Assembly (NCBI GenBank): GCA_016223245.1 | Contig: JACRPL010000011.1 | Location: 1 to 64,000 of the forward strand | From: Candidatus Saganbacteria bacterium | GTDB lineage: Bacteria > Margulisbacteria > WOR-1 > XYC2-FULL-46-14 > XYC2-FULL-37-10 | Reading direction: 5' to 3' | DNA length: 64,000 nt | Shown: one piece after another, positions 51,453 to 60,060 of the stretch | Layout: each line of letters begins with the position of its first letter | Position numbering within the stretch: the first letter of the stretch is position 1 | The notes under the pieces: model-generated | Told to the model about the DNA's origin: nothing | Database searches by the model: none | Seen by the model: only the letters and a program-made list of their open reading frames with translations | Program-made: the position numbers and the translations under genes

Positions 51453-53129
51453 ATGAAGAAAAAAATTGGCGTTTCGGCGATCTTGTTGATAATGGCGTTA
51501 TTATCGCTCTCATTTATCGTGTTCGCGGAAGAGGTCGATATCCCCGCGAAAATAACCGCGTTTGAAGTTTTGGGGAATTCCCATGTTCCCGCGAAGGAGA
51601 TATTGGAGGCGGTATTCAGCAAGGTAAATGAAAATGTCGACCAGGACAAGATCAAGAACGACCTTAAGGCCATTTATGCCCTTGGGTATTTTAAGGATGT
51701 TAATGCTTCATTTGAGGCTTTCAAGGACGGCACGAAGATAATATACAACGTTTCGGAAAATCCCATCCTCCGCGAAATAAGCATCCATGGGAATACGGCG
51801 TATCCTACAAGTGAAATAATAAGCGCTATGGGCATTATCCGAGGCGGCGTGCTCAATCTAAAAAATATCAGGAACGGCATTGATTCGATAAATAAAAAAT
51901 ATAAAAAAGACGGATATACCTTGGCAAGGGTAGTTGACATCTCAACAGATAAGGACAAAGTTGCGGTTAAGCTTGCCGAGGGTGTAGTCGAGGGGATAAG
52001 CCTTGAAGGAAATGAATCGACCAAAGACTATGTTGTTTTGCGCGAGATGGACACGAAGGCGGGAAAAGTCTTCAATGAAGAAGTGCTTTCAAAAGATTTA
52101 AGAAGGATATTCAACTTGGGATTTTTCTCCGAGATCAATCCGGCTTTTGAGCCGGGCTCGTCAAGCGATAAGATGATCTTAGTCATCAAAATAAAAGAAA
52201 CGAGGACCAATACTGTGAATTTCGGAGGCGGCTGGGGGGAGCGCGACGGCTGGTTCGGGTTTGCCGACCTTGCGATCAACAATTTAATGGGTACAGCCCA
52301 GGGGCTTATGGTCCGCGGACAAGCAGGCCAGCAGCTCACGACTTACCAATTCAAATATTCAAATCCCTGGTTTTTGCCCGAAAAACTCGGGAACAGGACA
52401 TCGTATACATTGCGAGCATGGAATACCCAGGGGAACGATATTTACTTGACCCAGCAGGACCAGTACAATGTCGGCTGGGATATGGCTTTCGGTAAAACTT
52501 ACAAGGATTTTTTTGGGGGCAGCATCAACTTCGGATCCGAAAGCATCTCTCCCAGAAGCGGAGCGTCTTTTGAGGCGTATACTGCGCCGTATATCGGAGC
52601 CACTTTCTCGTATGATACGCGAGATGTCTGGATGAATCCCAAAAAAGGCGTTTATGACGTTTTGTCATTGAAACAAGGTTGGAATGTTACCAAGTCATCG
52701 ACAAATTTCTTCAAGATCGGTTTGGACCTGAATGGTTTCAGGCCGGCAGCCGATTCCCAGGTCTTTGCGGCTCATTTTGGGGTTGGGCTTGGCATTGGCG
52801 CGGTTCCTCTTGGCGAACTTTATTGGGCAGGGGGGCCGAATACTGTCCGAGGGTACGGGTTAACCGAGCTGCGCCGGGGAGCAAGGAAAATTATTGCAAA
52901 CCTCGAATACAGGTTGACGTTCAACGAAATGTTCCAAGGTGTCTTTTTCTACGATTGGGGAAATGCTTGGGATGTCGGCATGCCAGAGACCGAAAAATTT
53001 ATGGCGGGGTGGGGGCCGGGATTGCGGCTTAACACGCCTCTAGGGCCTATTCGTTTGGATTACGGGATCGGCACGGCAAAGACCGCCTCCGATGGTATCT
53101 TGCACTTCAGCATTGGTCAAGCCTTTTAA
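51453..53129 (+). CDS. bamA: BamA/TamA-type outer-membrane assembly protein
   Basis: This 558-residue protein has a signal peptide (about 1-25), three POTRA domains (about 30-250; VLGNSHVPAKEIL, IHGNTAYPTSEII, LEGNESTKDYVVL) and an Omp85 barrel with GGWGERDGWFGFAD and RGYGLTELRRG. It inserts barrel proteins into the outer membrane. Three POTRA repeats fit either a short BamA or TamA; the pairing with tamB favours TamA, but if no other Omp85 exists it may serve as BamA. AAGGAG lies upstream. Confidence 0.92.
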   Translation: MKKKIGVSAILLIMALLSLSFIVFAEEVDIPAKITAFEVLGNSHVPAKEILEAVFSKVNENVDQDKIKNDLKAIYALGYFKDVNASFEAFKDGTKIIYNVSENPILREISIHGNTAYPTSEIISAMGIIRGGVLNLKNIRNGIDSINKKYKKDGYTLARVVDISTDKDKVAVKLAEGVVEGISLEGNESTKDYVVLREMDTKAGKVFNEEVLSKDLRRIFNLGFFSEINPAFEPGSSSDKMILVIKIKETRTNTVNFGGGWGERDGWFGFADLAINNLMGTAQGLMVRGQAGQQLTTYQFKYSNPWFLPEKLGNRTSYTLRAWNTQGNDIYLTQQDQYNVGWDMAFGKTYKDFFGGSINFGSESISPRSGASFEAYTAPYIGATFSYDTRDVWMNPKKGVYDVLSLKQGWNVTKSSTNFFKIGLDLNGFRPAADSQVFAAHFGVGLGIGAVPLGELYWAGGPNTVRGYGLTELRRGARKIIANLEYRLTFNEMFQGVFFYDWGNAWDVGMPETEKFMAGWGPGLRLNTPLGPIRLDYGIGTAKTASDGILHFSIGQAF

Positions 53130-53260
53130 ATCGCTGTTGTTTTTATCGTCAAAATAATTTTTTAAAACCACTTTACAGCCTCACTATATCCAATAATACC
53201 CGTTTGCCCGCCTTTGGAGGGCTTCTGGCATAAAAATTGCTATTAACTGTTAGAAACAAA

Positions 53261-53764
53261 ATGAAACAAACAATGCCGGAAGAAATAATTGAAAGAAGGA
53301 TCTATTTGATAAGAGGGCATAAGATCATGCTTGATCGTGATCTAGCCGAACTTTATGGAGTTGAGACTTATAACCTTAATAAAGCTGTTAAGAGGAACAA
53401 AGAAAGGTTCCCTGAGGATTTTATGTCCCAACTTTCAAAAGAAGAATACAAAGCTTTAAGATTCCAAATTGGAATCCTAAAAAGAGGGCATCATTCAAAG
53501 TTTCTGCCATATGCATTTACGGAATTGGGTATTTCCATGCTTTCTTCTGTTCTGCGAAGCAAAAGAGCGATAGCTGTCAATATCCAAATTATGAGAACCT
53601 TCGCAAAATTGAGAGAAATTCTATCTTCACATAAAGACTTGCGGAGAAAGATCGAAGAAATGGAATCAAAATATGATTATCAATTTAAAGCAGTTTTCGA
53701 CGCTATCAAAGCGCTGATGGATGAGCCAGCGAGCAAAACGGGCAAAATTGGGTTTTTGAAATAA
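53261..53764 (+). CDS. ORF6N-domain protein
   Basis: The N-terminal ORF6N domain (about 5-95) has RRIYLIRGHKIMLDRDLAEL followed by YGVETYNLNKAVKRN, then RFPEDFMSQLS and FTELGISMLSSVL. A helical tail ends with KTGKIGFLK, a common C-terminal cap of these proteins. ORF6N proteins resemble phage antirepressors. It stands alone without other phage genes, so its target is unknown. ATG 53261 is preferred over a start at 53237 or 53273, with little to decide between them. Confidence 0.82.
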   Translation: MKQTMPEEIIERRIYLIRGHKIMLDRDLAELYGVETYNLNKAVKRNKERFPEDFMSQLSKEEYKALRFQIGILKRGHHSKFLPYAFTELGISMLSSVLRSKRAIAVNIQIMRTFAKLREILSSHKDLRRKIEEMESKYDYQFKAVFDAIKALMDEPASKTGKIGFLK

Positions 53765-53807
53765 TAGACGCGAAGTTGAGCTATTTCGGCGAATTTTCGT
53801 TCCAGAC

Positions 53808-53841
53808 GGCGGGGTTGCCTTCGGGGTGTTGGCGCCCCGCC
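53808..53841. repeat. GC-rich hairpin
   Basis: GGCGGGG (53808-53814) pairs with CCCCGCC (53835-53841), with an inner GCC/GGC pair. No T tract follows, so it is more likely a repeat than a terminator. Confidence 0.5.
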
Positions 53842-53874
53842 ACGATGGAAAATGCAAATCAATAGGAGGGTGGA

Positions 53875-53946
53875 ATGGATACATATGAAATAGATAAAAT
53901 TTTAGGGTACGAAGATGCTTGCAACTTCCAACTTCAAAACAAATAA
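53875..53946 (+). CDS. 23-codon micro-ORF with strong ribosome-binding site
   Basis: AGGAGGGTGGA stands before ATG 53875. The frame encodes MDTYEIDKILGYEDAC and then enters the CTTCCAAC repeat, ending at 53946. This looks like a gene start cut off by the repeat, or a leader peptide for the S23 gene whose ATG (53915) lies inside it. Confidence 0.35.
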   Translation: MDTYEIDKILGYEDACNFQLQNK

Positions 53947-54346
53947 TAATATCCAAATTCCAAATATCGAACAAAAAGAAGCCAAGCCGAGGGATTTAAG
54001 GGAAAGGCTTTTTAGGTTTTCGGTGGATATATTATTTATATGCAAGAAATTGCCAAATTCTGCTGAATTTGAAAACATCAAAAAGCAGCTATCTAAATCG
54101 GTCACTTCGATTGCCGCAAATTTTGAAGAAGCCGATGGCGCCCTTTCAAAAAAGGATTTTATCAATAAGTTAAGCATCGCCAGAAAAGAAGCGAAAGAGA
54201 CAAAATACTGGCTTAGAGTATTGGGCGAGATCCATTTAAATGAAATTGATTATTATTTAGATGAATCCGAACAAATAATTAAAATATTGAGCTCAATCCT
54301 GTTCAAGTCCGGTTATAGATCACGATTGAATAACTTGCAATCCTAG
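53915..54346 (+). CDS. S23/four-helix-bundle protein
   Basis: This 143-residue helical protein matches the four-helix-bundle family first found within intervening sequences of 23S rRNA genes. RDLRERLFRFSVDIL, IKKQLSKSVTSIAANFEEAD and IARKEAKETKYWLRVL are typical. The first about 25 residues (LATSNFKTNNNIQIPNIEQ) come from an AT-rich CTTCCAAC repeat. The gene is bracketed by inverted copies of that repeat, so it may be a mobile unit. No 23S rRNA is here. Confidence 0.82.
   Translation: MLATSNFKTNNNIQIPNIEQKEAKPRDLRERLFRFSVDILFICKKLPNSAEFENIKKQLSKSVTSIAANFEEADGALSKKDFINKLSIARKEAKETKYWLRVLGEIHLNEIDYYLDESEQIIKILSSILFKSGYRSRLNNLQS
53921..53972. repeat. AT-rich flanking repeat, left of the S23 gene
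   Basis: The words AACTTCCAACTTC, AAACAAATAATAA and CCAAATTCCAAATA recur in reverse complement downstream at 54347-54434. The alignment is imperfect, so limits are approximate. Confidence 0.55.
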
Positions 54347-54434
54347 TATTTTGTATTTGATTGTTTGAATTTTGAATATTGTTTGGGTGTTGGAAGTTGG
54401 AAGTTGGAAGTTGGAAGTTGGAAGTTGGAAATTG
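54347..54434. repeat. AT-rich flanking repeat with six GTTGGAA units
   Basis: The right flank of the S23 gene carries GAATTTTGAATATTG words, then six exact tandem GTTGGAA units at 54389-54430. In reverse complement it resembles the left flank. The 7-base tandem array could expand or contract by slippage. Confidence 0.75.
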
Positions 54435-54444
54435 CCTAGAATGG

Positions 54445-54680
54445 TGTTATAATGACCCTATCAGGTTCCAATCGACTCGGAGCATCGATGGCAAATCGTT
54501 TCTACCATCAAAAAGGTTTATATTTACCCCTTACGGCACAACTTTATCCAAAAATTCCCGCAAAACCGATTTTATGCATATTTTCTTGGGCGAGGCTTGG
54601 GAAAATAACGTGAAATTAATGTTGCGTTTTGCCGATATATATAAGGGATTTTTGAAATTGGATAAAAGGAGCGGCGGATT
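54445..54680 (+). promoter_or_regulatory. Promoter and long leader of the Ig exoprotein gene
   Basis: TG-T-TATAAT lies at 54445-54453, giving a start near 54461 and a leader of about 220 bases before TTG 54681. The leader contains a 53-codon open frame from 54452 that starts inside the -10 and is unlikely to be translated from it. I see no known riboswitch. The leader length makes control of the large gene plausible. Confidence 0.45.
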
Positions 54681-57600
54681 TTGAAGAAGTTAATACTTGC
54701 AATCATTATTCTTCTATTTTCAAGTATGGCGTTTGCTGCACCATCGATAACGATCTTTTCTCCAAAAAGCGGAGACAATATCGGCGGGAGCATAAATATA
54801 ACTTGGTTAGCAAGTGATTCTGTTGGTTTTTCTTTAACCCCAATTTCAATTTATTATTCGGTTGATGGCGGCGCAACTTACACTAAAATTACAAATGCGA
54901 CAGAAAATGACGGACAATCTTGGTGGGGAAGTTGGGGCATATCAGACACTGCAGCGGCTAAAATAAAAATAGAAGCAAAAAATCTGAACAATGAAATAGC
55001 AACCGCCGAAAGCAATGTTTTTAGCATCTATTCATCGCCTTATACAAATTTAGCAGTTTCTATACCATATATATTGATTGGGGGGACAACGCAAGAAATA
55101 TCTTGGAATTCATATGATGCCGGCAGCGACTTATTGGAGAATTCTGTAAGCATCTATTTTCGAGAGAATTCTAATACAGACTGGGTGCTCCTTGCCTCAA
55201 ATCAGGCATTAAGCGGCAAGTATATTTTTTCGGTGCCATTGATAAACAGCTCGAATGCAGCGATAAGATTTGATGTAAAAGATAAAGCAGGGCATGCGGG
55301 AAGCGATTCTTGGGGTTTTTCAATCACCACAAAGCCCCCTTCTATCGCGGTTTCAGCCCCTAATGGAGGGGAAAAAATCGATGGCGGGAAGCAATATACA
55401 TTAAAATGGACCGTTGCAAACAGCGAAAGCCTGCCGGCATATCCATTTTCACTTTTTTATTCATTAGATAACGGGAGCAGCTATACAAAGATCGCCGAGG
55501 GCATTCAAAGAGGCGCCACTTCATACAATTGGGCGGCTCCATTAATAAACAACGCGCTGGCAAAAATAAAAATTACAGCTGCGGATGTATTTGGCAAAGT
55601 ATATTCCGACGAAAGCGATAATGCCTTTACATTATATATGCCGCCGGCAGGGACGATCCTTTCTCCGAACGGCGGAGAAAACTTGAAAGGCGGAGATGTG
55701 GCAAATATCACGTGGATCGCCTCCGGCGAGGGGATCAATCCATCAGATTGCAAGGTTAATCTGAAATACTCGACAAACGGCGGAAGCGCATGGCAGGATA
55801 TTGCGAGCGGATTGGACAACAGCGGATTATACGGCTGGACTTTGCCCAAGATCGACAGCAACAAAACCAAAATAAAAGTTGAAGTTATTAACAGCAAAAG
55901 CGAAGTTGTAAGCAGCGACCAAAGCGATAATGATTTTACGATCGACAGCACCCCGCCGACTGTTACTATTTTAAAGCCAACAGCAACGTACATATGGACC
56001 TTGAATAATAGTTACGGCTATGGGGGAGGCAAGTTCGGTTCAGATTTAACAATTTCTTATAATGCTAATGATAATTTTGGATTTTCAAGCGCAGATTTAT
56101 ATTTTTCAAATGACGGAGGCAACTTATATAAATGGATAGGCGCATCTCAAAAAATAAATGAAAATAGTTCTTTTTGGATTGAAGAGCCAAACGATACGGA
56201 AATCGCAAAAATAAAGGTTCAAGTCAAAGATAAGGCGGGAAATATTGCAACATTAGAAAGTGCCGCGTTCAAAGTAGCATCTGTCCCATTGGTTTCAATT
56301 ATCTCTCCAAGTTGGAATGAGTATATTAAAGGCGGAACATCTTATAAGATCAAATGGCAGGCAAGCGACTTAAAAAATAATCTTTTGTCGAATCCAATTA
56401 CAATAAAATATTCTTCAAACAATGGAACGTCATGGCAAACAATTGCATCAAATGAGGTCAATGACGGCGAATATGACTGGACTGCGCCAAGCATCGATGT
56501 TAATCAATATAACGGGAAATTGAGGATCGAAGCGCTAGATTCCGATGGCAATGTCGGGTTCCAAGAAGTATATGCGGGCATTGATTCGACCGCGCCGACG
56601 GTAAAATTCACAAATCTGCCGGCGGAAGACATGATTAAAACCGATGGGCAAATTAATTTAACCTGGAATATAGTCGAAAAAGGAAGCGTCAAGGGAGCGG
56701 AGCTGTATTATTCAACAGATAGCGGCGCAAGCTATAGCAAAGTTGAGCAAACAATAAATTATTGGAATAATGGCGGGAGCTGTACATGGGATGTCCCGCA
56801 AGCGCTAAATGGGAAAAACGTTAAGTTTAAAGTTGAAGTTGTTGATTATGTAAATAATGCCGCCACCGATGAGAGCAAATCCTATAAGATAATGTTTATC
56901 CCGAAAGTTTCAATTGTTTATCCTATCCCTTACTCATTTGCCGGCGGGTCGACCTATAACATCAAATGGAAGGCAAGCGCCACCGCTAGCAATTTAGCGC
57001 AAAATCCCATAACGATAAAATTTTCTTCAGACAATGGAGCTTCATGGGAAACAATTGCGGCAAACCAGCCGAATACTTCCGAATATATATGGAAGGTCCC
57101 TTCAATTGATGCGAAATATTGCAAGATAAGGATAGAAGCTGTCGACGTAGACGGGACCATAGGATCATCAGACATGGGATTTAGAATTGACAGTACTGCT
57201 CCCGATATTATCCTAACCTCATTAAACAGCGGAGAAACTATTAATTCCGGACAAAATTACAATATCACTTGGAAATGGACGGATAAAAACAGCGGACAAA
57301 ATGGAAGCACCCTTAACTGCATTATTTCATATTCAACAAATGAGGGAGCTGCCTATTCGAAAATAGGCGATTCTTCGGCATATTTTTATGGGTGGGACGG
57401 CTATAAAGATGGAAATTTTGTTTGGACTGTTCCTGACAATATTTCAACAAGCAGCGCCAAGGTGAAATTGGAAGCAATAGATAATGCAGGCAATATTTCA
57501 ACCGCCGAAAGCGCAAAGCCTTTCAGCATAATGATCCCGCCTGTCGGGACCGTCCTGTCGCCAAACGGGGGAGAGAATTATTATTATTTGGATACGGTCG

Positions 57601-59177
57601 GCATAAAATGGAAAAAAGACGGCGGAGAAGCTGTTGCCAATGATTATTTAGTCGATCTTTATTACAAGAAAAATGGCGGAAGCGATTGGAAAACGATTGC
57701 CCAAGCAATAAAGAATACAGGCGCGTATTCGATTCCGGTATCGGTAATCGTCGCCGACTCAAAAACATATATCAATGAAGCTAAGATCAAAGTTGAAATG
57801 GTGAAAAATGGGACAATTTCTTCGTCGGATGAAAGCGACGATGTTTTTGTGGTTTATAGCGGCACATCATCAAATGTGAATAACGCGATATTAATTAAGG
57901 CGCCATCAACGGGTGAGGTTCTAACTGCCGGCAGCACTTATAAGATTGCTTGGGAAACAAATGACAACCTATATCTTAGTAAAAAAGATAAAATATCCAT
58001 TTATGTTTATTATTTCAGCGACCATGATGAATATCCATATAACAAGAATGTATCCGGAGTAGATTTTATTGCCAAAGATCAACCGGGCGATCAAAATTAT
58101 TTTAATTGGAAAATCCCAACTAATACCAAAGCCGCGAAATTCGCAAGAATATATGTAAACACGAGCGGCAAGCAATATGCCAATGGTTACAGCGCGGAAT
58201 TCTCGATTGATTCGCCATTCACGGATAAAAACTTATATTTCGACGCATCCGGCGAGGCAAAAATCGAATTTCCGAATGGAGTTGAATCCGGCTTGAAATG
58301 GGCGAAGTTTGAAGAAACACCGTCGCCCAAAACTGCGCCAAGAGGGGCGAAGATCGTAAAGGCCCCATTCAAAATATCAGGAGATGTTGACGACCTTAAG
58401 GCGGAAGGCCAATTTTCGCTCCCATTCGCTTCCGAAATCAAAAACCCGAAAGTATTCTGGTTTTCTCCAAAAGAAAATAAATGGCAAAAAGTCGCTGCCG
58501 TAAAACTTGGCGATAAAATGCTCTTTAAATTCAGGAAGCTCGGCGTCTTTGCTGTTTTTGACGTAATCGACAACAACCCTCCGGAGATTTTTTCAATTAA
58601 GGTAAATGGGAGAAAAGTCGCAAAAGACGACTCGATCCCAAGCTCCCCCGATATCCAAATCGATGTTAAAGATGATTATGGGATCGACATCGGAGTCATG
58701 TCTCTTTCAATAGATAATGAAGAAGCAAAATCACTGCAATTGGATGGAATTTCGGCAAAATCGGACGCTTTTCCCGTTCAGGCCGGCACGTTCAGGACCA
58801 AAGGCGCGTTAAGCGCGGACCTGCCGGTCGGACCGCATACATTTACAATTGTTGCGTCCGACGAAGTCGGCAATTCAACAACTTTTATTGAAACGCTATA
58901 TGTCGTCGGCTCGTCCGTTTCGGGGCTTATGGTTTATCCGAACCCGTACCATATCGGCCAAACCCTTAAATTCGACGGCCTGGCATCCGACGTCAATGTC
59001 TATATATATGAAATATCTGGCGATCTGGTGTGGCACGGATTTACATCGGGAGCGGCGAGCATATCGTGGGACGGCAAAAACAATTTCGGCAATGCAGCCG
59101 TGCCGGGCGTGTATTTATACCTTGTAAAAGATTCCCAAGGGAGCAGATCAATTGGCAAAATTGCAGTTATTAAATAA
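54681..59177 (+). CDS. Very large secreted Ig-repeat protein with FlgD/T9SS-like C-terminal domain
   Basis: The 1498-residue product has a signal peptide (about 1-19) and then about ten modules of the Kre9/KNH-like type: NGGENLKGGDVANITW, a STNGGSAW turn and a WTLPKID strand. A later region (about 1185-1300) resembles a domain ending ENKWQKVAAVKL. The C-terminal about 80 residues (VYPNPYHIGQTLKF, VYIYEISGDLVW, SWDGKNNFGNAAVPGVYLYL) match FlgD-like or type-A sorting domains. It is probably exported to the surface. TTG start with AAAGGAG upstream. It overlaps the PorV gene by 26 bases. Confidence 0.85.
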   Translation: MKKLILAIIILLFSSMAFAAPSITIFSPKSGDNIGGSINITWLASDSVGFSLTPISIYYSVDGGATYTKITNATENDGQSWWGSWGISDTAAAKIKIEAKNLNNEIATAESNVFSIYSSPYTNLAVSIPYILIGGTTQEISWNSYDAGSDLLENSVSIYFRENSNTDWVLLASNQALSGKYIFSVPLINSSNAAIRFDVKDKAGHAGSDSWGFSITTKPPSIAVSAPNGGEKIDGGKQYTLKWTVANSESLPAYPFSLFYSLDNGSSYTKIAEGIQRGATSYNWAAPLINNALAKIKITAADVFGKVYSDESDNAFTLYMPPAGTILSPNGGENLKGGDVANITWIASGEGINPSDCKVNLKYSTNGGSAWQDIASGLDNSGLYGWTLPKIDSNKTKIKVEVINSKSEVVSSDQSDNDFTIDSTPPTVTILKPTATYIWTLNNSYGYGGGKFGSDLTISYNANDNFGFSSADLYFSNDGGNLYKWIGASQKINENSSFWIEEPNDTEIAKIKVQVKDKAGNIATLESAAFKVASVPLVSIISPSWNEYIKGGTSYKIKWQASDLKNNLLSNPITIKYSSNNGTSWQTIASNEVNDGEYDWTAPSIDVNQYNGKLRIEALDSDGNVGFQEVYAGIDSTAPTVKFTNLPAEDMIKTDGQINLTWNIVEKGSVKGAELYYSTDSGASYSKVEQTINYWNNGGSCTWDVPQALNGKNVKFKVEVVDYVNNAATDESKSYKIMFIPKVSIVYPIPYSFAGGSTYNIKWKASATASNLAQNPITIKFSSDNGASWETIAANQPNTSEYIWKVPSIDAKYCKIRIEAVDVDGTIGSSDMGFRIDSTAPDIILTSLNSGETINSGQNYNITWKWTDKNSGQNGSTLNCIISYSTNEGAAYSKIGDSSAYFYGWDGYKDGNFVWTVPDNISTSSAKVKLEAIDNAGNISTAESAKPFSIMIPPVGTVLSPNGGENYYYLDTVGIKWKKDGGEAVANDYLVDLYYKKNGGSDWKTIAQAIKNTGAYSIPVSVIVADSKTYINEAKIKVEMVKNGTISSSDESDDVFVVYSGTSSNVNNAILIKAPSTGEVLTAGSTYKIAWETNDNLYLSKKDKISIYVYYFSDHDEYPYNKNVSGVDFIAKDQPGDQNYFNWKIPTNTKAAKFARIYVNTSGKQYANGYSAEFSIDSPFTDKNLYFDASGEAKIEFPNGVESGLKWAKFEETPSPKTAPRGAKIVKAPFKISGDVDDLKAEGQFSLPFASEIKNPKVFWFSPKENKWQKVAAVKLGDKMLFKFRKLGVFAVFDVIDNNPPEIFSIKVNGRKVAKDDSIPSSPDIQIDVKDDYGIDIGVMSLSIDNEEAKSLQLDGISAKSDAFPVQAGTFRTKGALSADLPVGPHTFTIVASDEVGNSTTFIETLYVVGSSVSGLMVYPNPYHIGQTLKFDGLASDVNVYIYEISGDLVWHGFTSGAASISWDGKNNFGNAAVPGVYLYLVKDSQGSRSIGKIAVIK

Positions 59178-60060
59178 AATATTTTTAATAATAATCGCTG
59201 CCGCTTTAGGCGCTTCACCGGCGTTCGCGCAAAGCGACCAGGCAGGGACATCCGGCAGTGCGTTCTTAAAACTTGACCAAAGCGTCAAGGCGGCGGGGCT
59301 CGGGGGAGCGTTTGCCGCCTTGGCCAATGACCCTTCGGCGATCTATTATAATCCCGCGGGGCTCCAGATGCTGAAAAACAAAAAACTTTCTTTTACAAAC
59401 ACAAATTGGCTTGTCGGTTCGAATTATTCAACTATTTGCTATGCCCAGCCGTCGGGAGGCTCCGATACGTTTGGAGGCTCGGTTTCTTATCTTAATTATG
59501 GAAGCATACAAGAAACAACGGCAGTTTCCCGGACGGGGACTGGGAGGTCTTTTGCTCCTGTTTCATATCTTGGGATATTATCTTGGGCGAGGAATATGAG
59601 ATGGGGGTATTTGGGGGTAAGCGCAAAACTCCTCCAGCAGAATATCGATTCATACAGCGAAAACGGCGTCGGGGTTGATGCCGGTATTTTGAGCGCGACA
59701 CCTATGGAGTACCTAAGATTTGGAGCATCTGTCTTGAATTTGGGATGGAGCGGAGATAAAGTCCTCCCTTATACTATCTTGATGGGCCTTGCCTATGAAA
59801 CAAACTTTGGTTTGGATATATTAGCCGATATGCGAATTCCAAGAGATGCGTTATCGACCATACATTTAGGAGTCGAATATGCTCCAATTCCGCTTTTATC
59901 TTTAAGAGGAGGGATCAACACGAAAGCAAACGACGAAGCAGGCGGGAATTACAGTTTAGGGTTGGGGCTTAACCTTTCTGCTTTGAATATTGATTATGCA
60001 TATGTCCCTTATGCCGACCTCGGGGCAACACATAGGATAGGAATGGAGGCCAAATTTTAA
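59152..60060 (+). CDS. PorV-like outer-membrane protein
   Basis: A signal peptide (about 1-25, ending PAFA) leads a 302-residue barrel of the PorV/UPF0164 family. GSAFLKLDQSVKAAGLGGAF with ALANDPSAIYYNPAGLQML is the family signature. In type IX secretion PorV carries substrates with C-terminal sorting domains to the surface. Here it sits directly after such a protein and overlaps it by 26 bases. Other T9SS genes are not in the window. TTG 59152 follows GGGAG. Confidence 0.85.
   Translation: MAKLQLLNKIFLIIIAAALGASPAFAQSDQAGTSGSAFLKLDQSVKAAGLGGAFAALANDPSAIYYNPAGLQMLKNKKLSFTNTNWLVGSNYSTICYAQPSGGSDTFGGSVSYLNYGSIQETTAVSRTGTGRSFAPVSYLGILSWARNMRWGYLGVSAKLLQQNIDSYSENGVGVDAGILSATPMEYLRFGASVLNLGWSGDKVLPYTILMGLAYETNFGLDILADMRIPRDALSTIHLGVEYAPIPLLSLRGGINTKANDEAGGNYSLGLGLNLSALNIDYAYVPYADLGATHRIGMEAKF

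Noticed and set aside
54389-54430. Possible CRISPR-like array
   Set aside because: Units are 7 bases long and directly adjacent with no spacers; no cas gene lies in the window.
54480-54550. Possible purine riboswitch because of a TTTCTACC segment
   Set aside because: The flanking P1 to P3 stems and the other conserved bases of the aptamer are not present.
54452-54613. 53-codon frame in the leader of the exoprotein gene
   Set aside because: Its ATG lies within the -10 hexamer, so it would not be on the transcript made from that promoter.
54379-54684. 101-residue frame with WKLEVGSWKLEVG
   Set aside because: It is produced by the GTTGGAA tandem repeat and then reads the leader of the next gene; no start signal supports it.
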